This document shows, piece after piece, positions 61,887 to 64,000 of a DNA stretch of 64,000 nt (position 1 is its first letter; each line of letters begins with the position of its first letter). A model generated the notes under the pieces. That model made no database searches. It was not told the origin of the DNA and worked only from the letters and a program-made list of their open reading frames with translations. The stretch is from Pseudocalidococcus sp964653145 (GTDB lineage: Bacteria; Cyanobacteriota; Cyanobacteriia; Thermosynechococcales; Thermosynechococcaceae), in NCBI GenBank assembly GCA_964653145.1, contig CAZZCG010000001.1, positions 62,001 through 126,000 of the forward strand, written 5' to 3'. A program made the translations under genes and the position numbers.

Positions 61887-62582
61887 ATGATGACTCCATC
61901 CAGGCCACGTAATATTTTGATCATTGGTGCCAGCCGAGGAATTGGTTTGGCCGTTGCCGAGTATTTTGTCAACCTTGGGGATCAGGTTTTTGCGGTCTCT
62001 CGAAATCAACCACCCGTGGGAGCCTGGATTCCAGCAGATATCTCAACCCCTGAGGGCATTGGCCTGGTGGGAAAAGCTGTTCAAAACGTGAATCTCGATG
62101 CCCTCTTGTATATGGGGGGAACTTGGGAAAGGGGTGCCTTCACGGATCAGTATGATTTTTTTGCCAGTTCCGACGCTGAGACCCGCTATGTCTTAGCTGT
62201 TAACACCATTGCCCCGATTGAACTGAGTAAGCAACTGGCCCAAAACCTGGCCCAGGCCGAGAACCCACGGATTGTCTTTATTGGCGCCCTGTCGGGGTTT
62301 GATAATGCCGCCACAGTGGAAGTCGCGAATACAGCTTCTAAATTTGGTTTGCGGGGGGCGGCCCAGGCCCTGAGACTGGCCCTGTCATCCTTGGGAATTG
62401 GCATCACGGTCATCAATCCAGGGAATGTGGCTACCGCTGAGGTGCAGGAAGATATTGCGACTGGACGGTTTGACCCACAAATTCCCATCCCCCTGGCGGA
62501 TTTGATTTCTGCTGTGGCCTGGGTATTATCCCTGTCCCCCCCTGTGGATGTGAGTGAGATCACCCTGCATCAGAAATTCTAG
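61887..62582 (+). CDS. Short-chain dehydrogenase-like protein lacking the catalytic Tyr
   Basis: 231 residues. Rossmann motif IIGASRGIGLAVAEYF with GASRGIG at 14-20 binds NAD(P). Structural Asn106 (LAVNTIAP) and Ser136 (FIGALSG) are present, and Lys152 of the YxxxK motif is present in ANTASKFGLRG, but the Tyr position (148) is Asn. The 'GFDNAATVEVANTASKFG' context confirms the alignment. It may be a non-catalytic or altered SDR. Upstream of pyrR, 66-base gap, same strand. Confidence 0.85.
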   Translation: MMTPSRPRNILIIGASRGIGLAVAEYFVNLGDQVFAVSRNQPPVGAWIPADISTPEGIGLVGKAVQNVNLDALLYMGGTWERGAFTDQYDFFASSDAETRYVLAVNTIAPIELSKQLAQNLAQAENPRIVFIGALSGFDNAATVEVANTASKFGLRGAAQALRLALSSLGIGITVINPGNVATAEVQEDIATGRFDPQIPIPLADLISAVAWVLSLSPPVDVSEITLHQKF

Positions 62583-62648
62583 GGGCCAGGCCTGGTCATC
62601 GGCTCAAAAATCACCTACAACAAGAACACAGGTTCCAGGCCCCGCCCA

Positions 62649-63188
62649 ATGGCAACTGAAATTATTGAAATTCTCACCGCCGATGACATCCGCCGCACCC
62701 TTACCCGCTTGGCTAGCCAGATCATTGAAAAATCCCGAGGCCGCCTGAAGGATGTCGTTTTGCTGGGGATTCAAACCCGCGGGATTCCCTTAGCCCATCT
62801 CCTCGGACGGCAAATTGAGCAACTGGAGGGGATTGAGGTGCCCGTTGGCGAATTGGATATTACTTTTTACCGAGATGACTTGGATCGCATTGGCCCCCGC
62901 ACTCCCCAACGCACTCAGATCCCCGTGGACTTAACCGGAAAACTGGTGGTGCTGGTGGATGATGTGATCTTCAGTGGTCGGACAATTCGGGCTGCTCTCA
63001 ATGCCGTTCACGACTACGGCCGGCCGCAATTAATTTGGTTAGTGGTGCTGGTGGATCGGGGCCATCGGGATTTACCAATTCATCCAGATTTTGCGGGTAA
63101 AACGCTGCCCACTGCCCGCGAAGAAGAGGTTAAAGTTTGGCTCCAGGCCACGGATGGTCGCGATGCCGTTGAATTAATTAAAACCTAA
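62649..63188 (+). CDS. pyrR: Bifunctional pyr operon regulator / uracil phosphoribosyltransferase
   Basis: 179 residues. ILTADDIRRTLTRLASQIIEK, LLGIQTRGIPLAHLL and PVGELDITFYRDDLD are typical PyrR. PRPP-binding motif VVLVDDVIFSGRTIRAAL at about 98-115; WLVVLVDRGHRDLPIHPDFAGK follows. In Bacillus it attenuates pyr mRNA; many cyanobacteria retain it as a UPRTase-like protein. No pyr biosynthetic gene follows in the window. Confidence 0.95.
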   Translation: MATEIIEILTADDIRRTLTRLASQIIEKSRGRLKDVVLLGIQTRGIPLAHLLGRQIEQLEGIEVPVGELDITFYRDDLDRIGPRTPQRTQIPVDLTGKLVVLVDDVIFSGRTIRAALNAVHDYGRPQLIWLVVLVDRGHRDLPIHPDFAGKTLPTAREEEVKVWLQATDGRDAVELIKT

Positions 63189-63252
63189 GCTGAGTTAAAT
63201 TTGGAATCGTGACTGGGACGCCAATGCACGGTCAATGTCGGGCCAGCGGAGA

Positions 63253-63711
63253 TCAAGCAGGACTGTCCTGTTGGTAGCCAAAAAAGTCAATTCGATAGGT
63301 GGTGATTTTGATTCCGGTTTGGGCTTCCACGGCGGCTAAGAGTTCCGGGGGCAATTGAACATGGACATCCACAATTTTTTCGCTATCTAAACAGTTGACA
63401 TGGCTGTGCATATCACTGATATTTCCGTAGAGTCGTCCATCGGCCCGCTCCACACATTCGATAATGCCTTGCTCTGAAAGGGCTTCTAAGTTTTGATAGA
63501 CCGAGGTGTGGCCAATATCTTTACCTTGACGATTTAAGCGGTCGTAGATTTGCCGGGCGGATAGGTGCTCTTGACAATCCCAAAGTAGTTCTAAGATCGC
63601 ACGTCTTTGCCGACTCAACCGCATGCCCAAATTTTGACAGCGTTCAAGGGCCCCATCGAGGGAGCGAATCGGTTCAGTGGTCACAGGGGGGGGCGAACTT
63701 AACACAGGCAA
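63253..63711 (-). CDS. Fur-family transcriptional regulator without CxxC zinc sites
   Basis: 152 residues. Winged-helix DNA-binding part: GMRLSRQRRAILELLWDCQEHLSARQIYDRL and HTSVYQNLEALSEQGIIECVE. The dimerisation part SDMHSHVNCLDSEKIVDVHVQLP retains HSH and one Cys but has no CxxC pairs for the structural zinc usual in Fur, Zur or PerR. Ends ITTYRIDFFGYQQDSPA. A Fur-family repressor; which metal or signal it reads cannot be told. Confidence 0.88.
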   Translation of the reverse strand: MPVLSSPPPVTTEPIRSLDGALERCQNLGMRLSRQRRAILELLWDCQEHLSARQIYDRLNRQGKDIGHTSVYQNLEALSEQGIIECVERADGRLYGNISDMHSHVNCLDSEKIVDVHVQLPPELLAAVEAQTGIKITTYRIDFFGYQQDSPA

Positions 63712-63884
63712 TCCTTAACAAGGCACGTCCAAAAAACTTCATTGAGTATAGAGGCAATCCAGTACTGCCAAATACAGTTAGGCTATGCAAGACTTGACAA
63801 CATTGCCTCTGCTTCCATCATAAACAAAGTTTAAGAAATGCAACTGGAGAGAGCTTTACCCACCAATAGGGAGGCAGATCAAAT

Positions 63885-64000
63885 TTAAGGAGAAAACAAA
63901 ATCGGGGCCTGGGGGACAAGAGTGGGATCTGAAACGAGCCCATCCCCAAAGGGTAATGAGGGGGCGGCGATTAAATCCCGAATATTTTGCTCCATGGTGG
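63885..64000 (-). CDS. Probable 3' end of a gene leaving the window, or a 36-codon frame
   Basis: The frame ending at TAA (63885-63887) is open to the right edge: MEQNIRDLIAAPSLPFGDGL then VSDPTLVPQAPILFSP. An ATG lies at 63995 but sequence beyond 64000 is unseen, so start and length are undecided. Composition is protein-like with Pro-rich tail. No family inferable. Confidence 0.4.
   Translation of the reverse strand, partial: TMEQNIRDLIAAPSLPFGDGLVSDPTLVPQAPILFSP

Noticed and set aside
1..64000. CRISPR array, rRNA or complete insertion sequence
   Set aside because: No regularly spaced direct repeats, rRNA segments or transposase with inverted ends were seen.

Overview
The window is a stretch of cyanobacterial chromosome. 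Diagnostic content: ferrochelatase with a C-terminal chlorophyll-a/b-binding-like segment, NdhK, the circadian kinase SasA, a Tab2 homologue, cyanobacterial families DUF3110/DUF3082/DUF4350, and a cyanobacterial-type RNase E. The usual cyanobacterial HIP1 octamer (GCGATCGC) was not seen. Instead the decamer CCAGGCCTGG recurs, with at least 14 exact copies found by eye. Together with a lone ndhK, this suggests a Thermosynechococcus / Synechococcus PCC 6312-like lineage; that placement is inference.

Layout. 1-6081 (minus): an S10/spc-type ribosomal operon reading rplC-rplD-rplW-rplB-rpsS-rplV-rpsC-rplP-rpmC-rpsQ-rplN-rplX-rplE, with rplE running off the left edge. 6574-20998: a degenerate SF1-helicase-like ATPase, hisS, a DUF3110 protein, hemH, a 1195-residue AAA-WD40 protein, a homocysteine S-methyltransferase, small secreted or membrane proteins, an extended SDR and hemE. 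21256-24516: a cyclophane RiPP locus with two tandem glycine-rich precursors (GrrA type) and their radical SAM/SPASM maturase (GrrM type), with an AT-rich lipoprotein gene and a possible leader relic between them. 24599-33778: GIDE-like membrane protein, SRP RNA, hisIE, NIL-ferredoxin, purS, paraslipin, inositol monophosphatase, 2Fe-2S ferredoxin, msrA, a TAXI-type lipoprotein and hpnH.

33779-44666: RNase E with a long leader, Tab2, an O-antigen-ligase-like protein, DUF-family membrane proteins, ribF and tRNA-Arg(ACG). 44729-49303: a UvrD-like helicase carrying an inserted DEDDh exonuclease, then a convergent AT-rich two-gene module. In that module a restriction-type nuclease domain is fused to a ParA ATPase, paired with a ParB-like protein that ends in a helix-hairpin-helix. 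I regard this module as the best candidate for an undescribed system. 49410-64000: a TPR-like protein, an FHA-PAS-GAF histidine kinase, a MotA/ExbB-ExbD-like pair with a long tail, egtC, a Kef-type antiporter, sasA, ndhK, small hypotheticals, an SDR lacking its catalytic Tyr, pyrR and a Fur-family regulator.

All family calls come from reading the translated sequence by eye; no database search was run. Residue positions are approximate where marked 'about'. No complete insertion sequence, CRISPR array or rRNA gene was seen.
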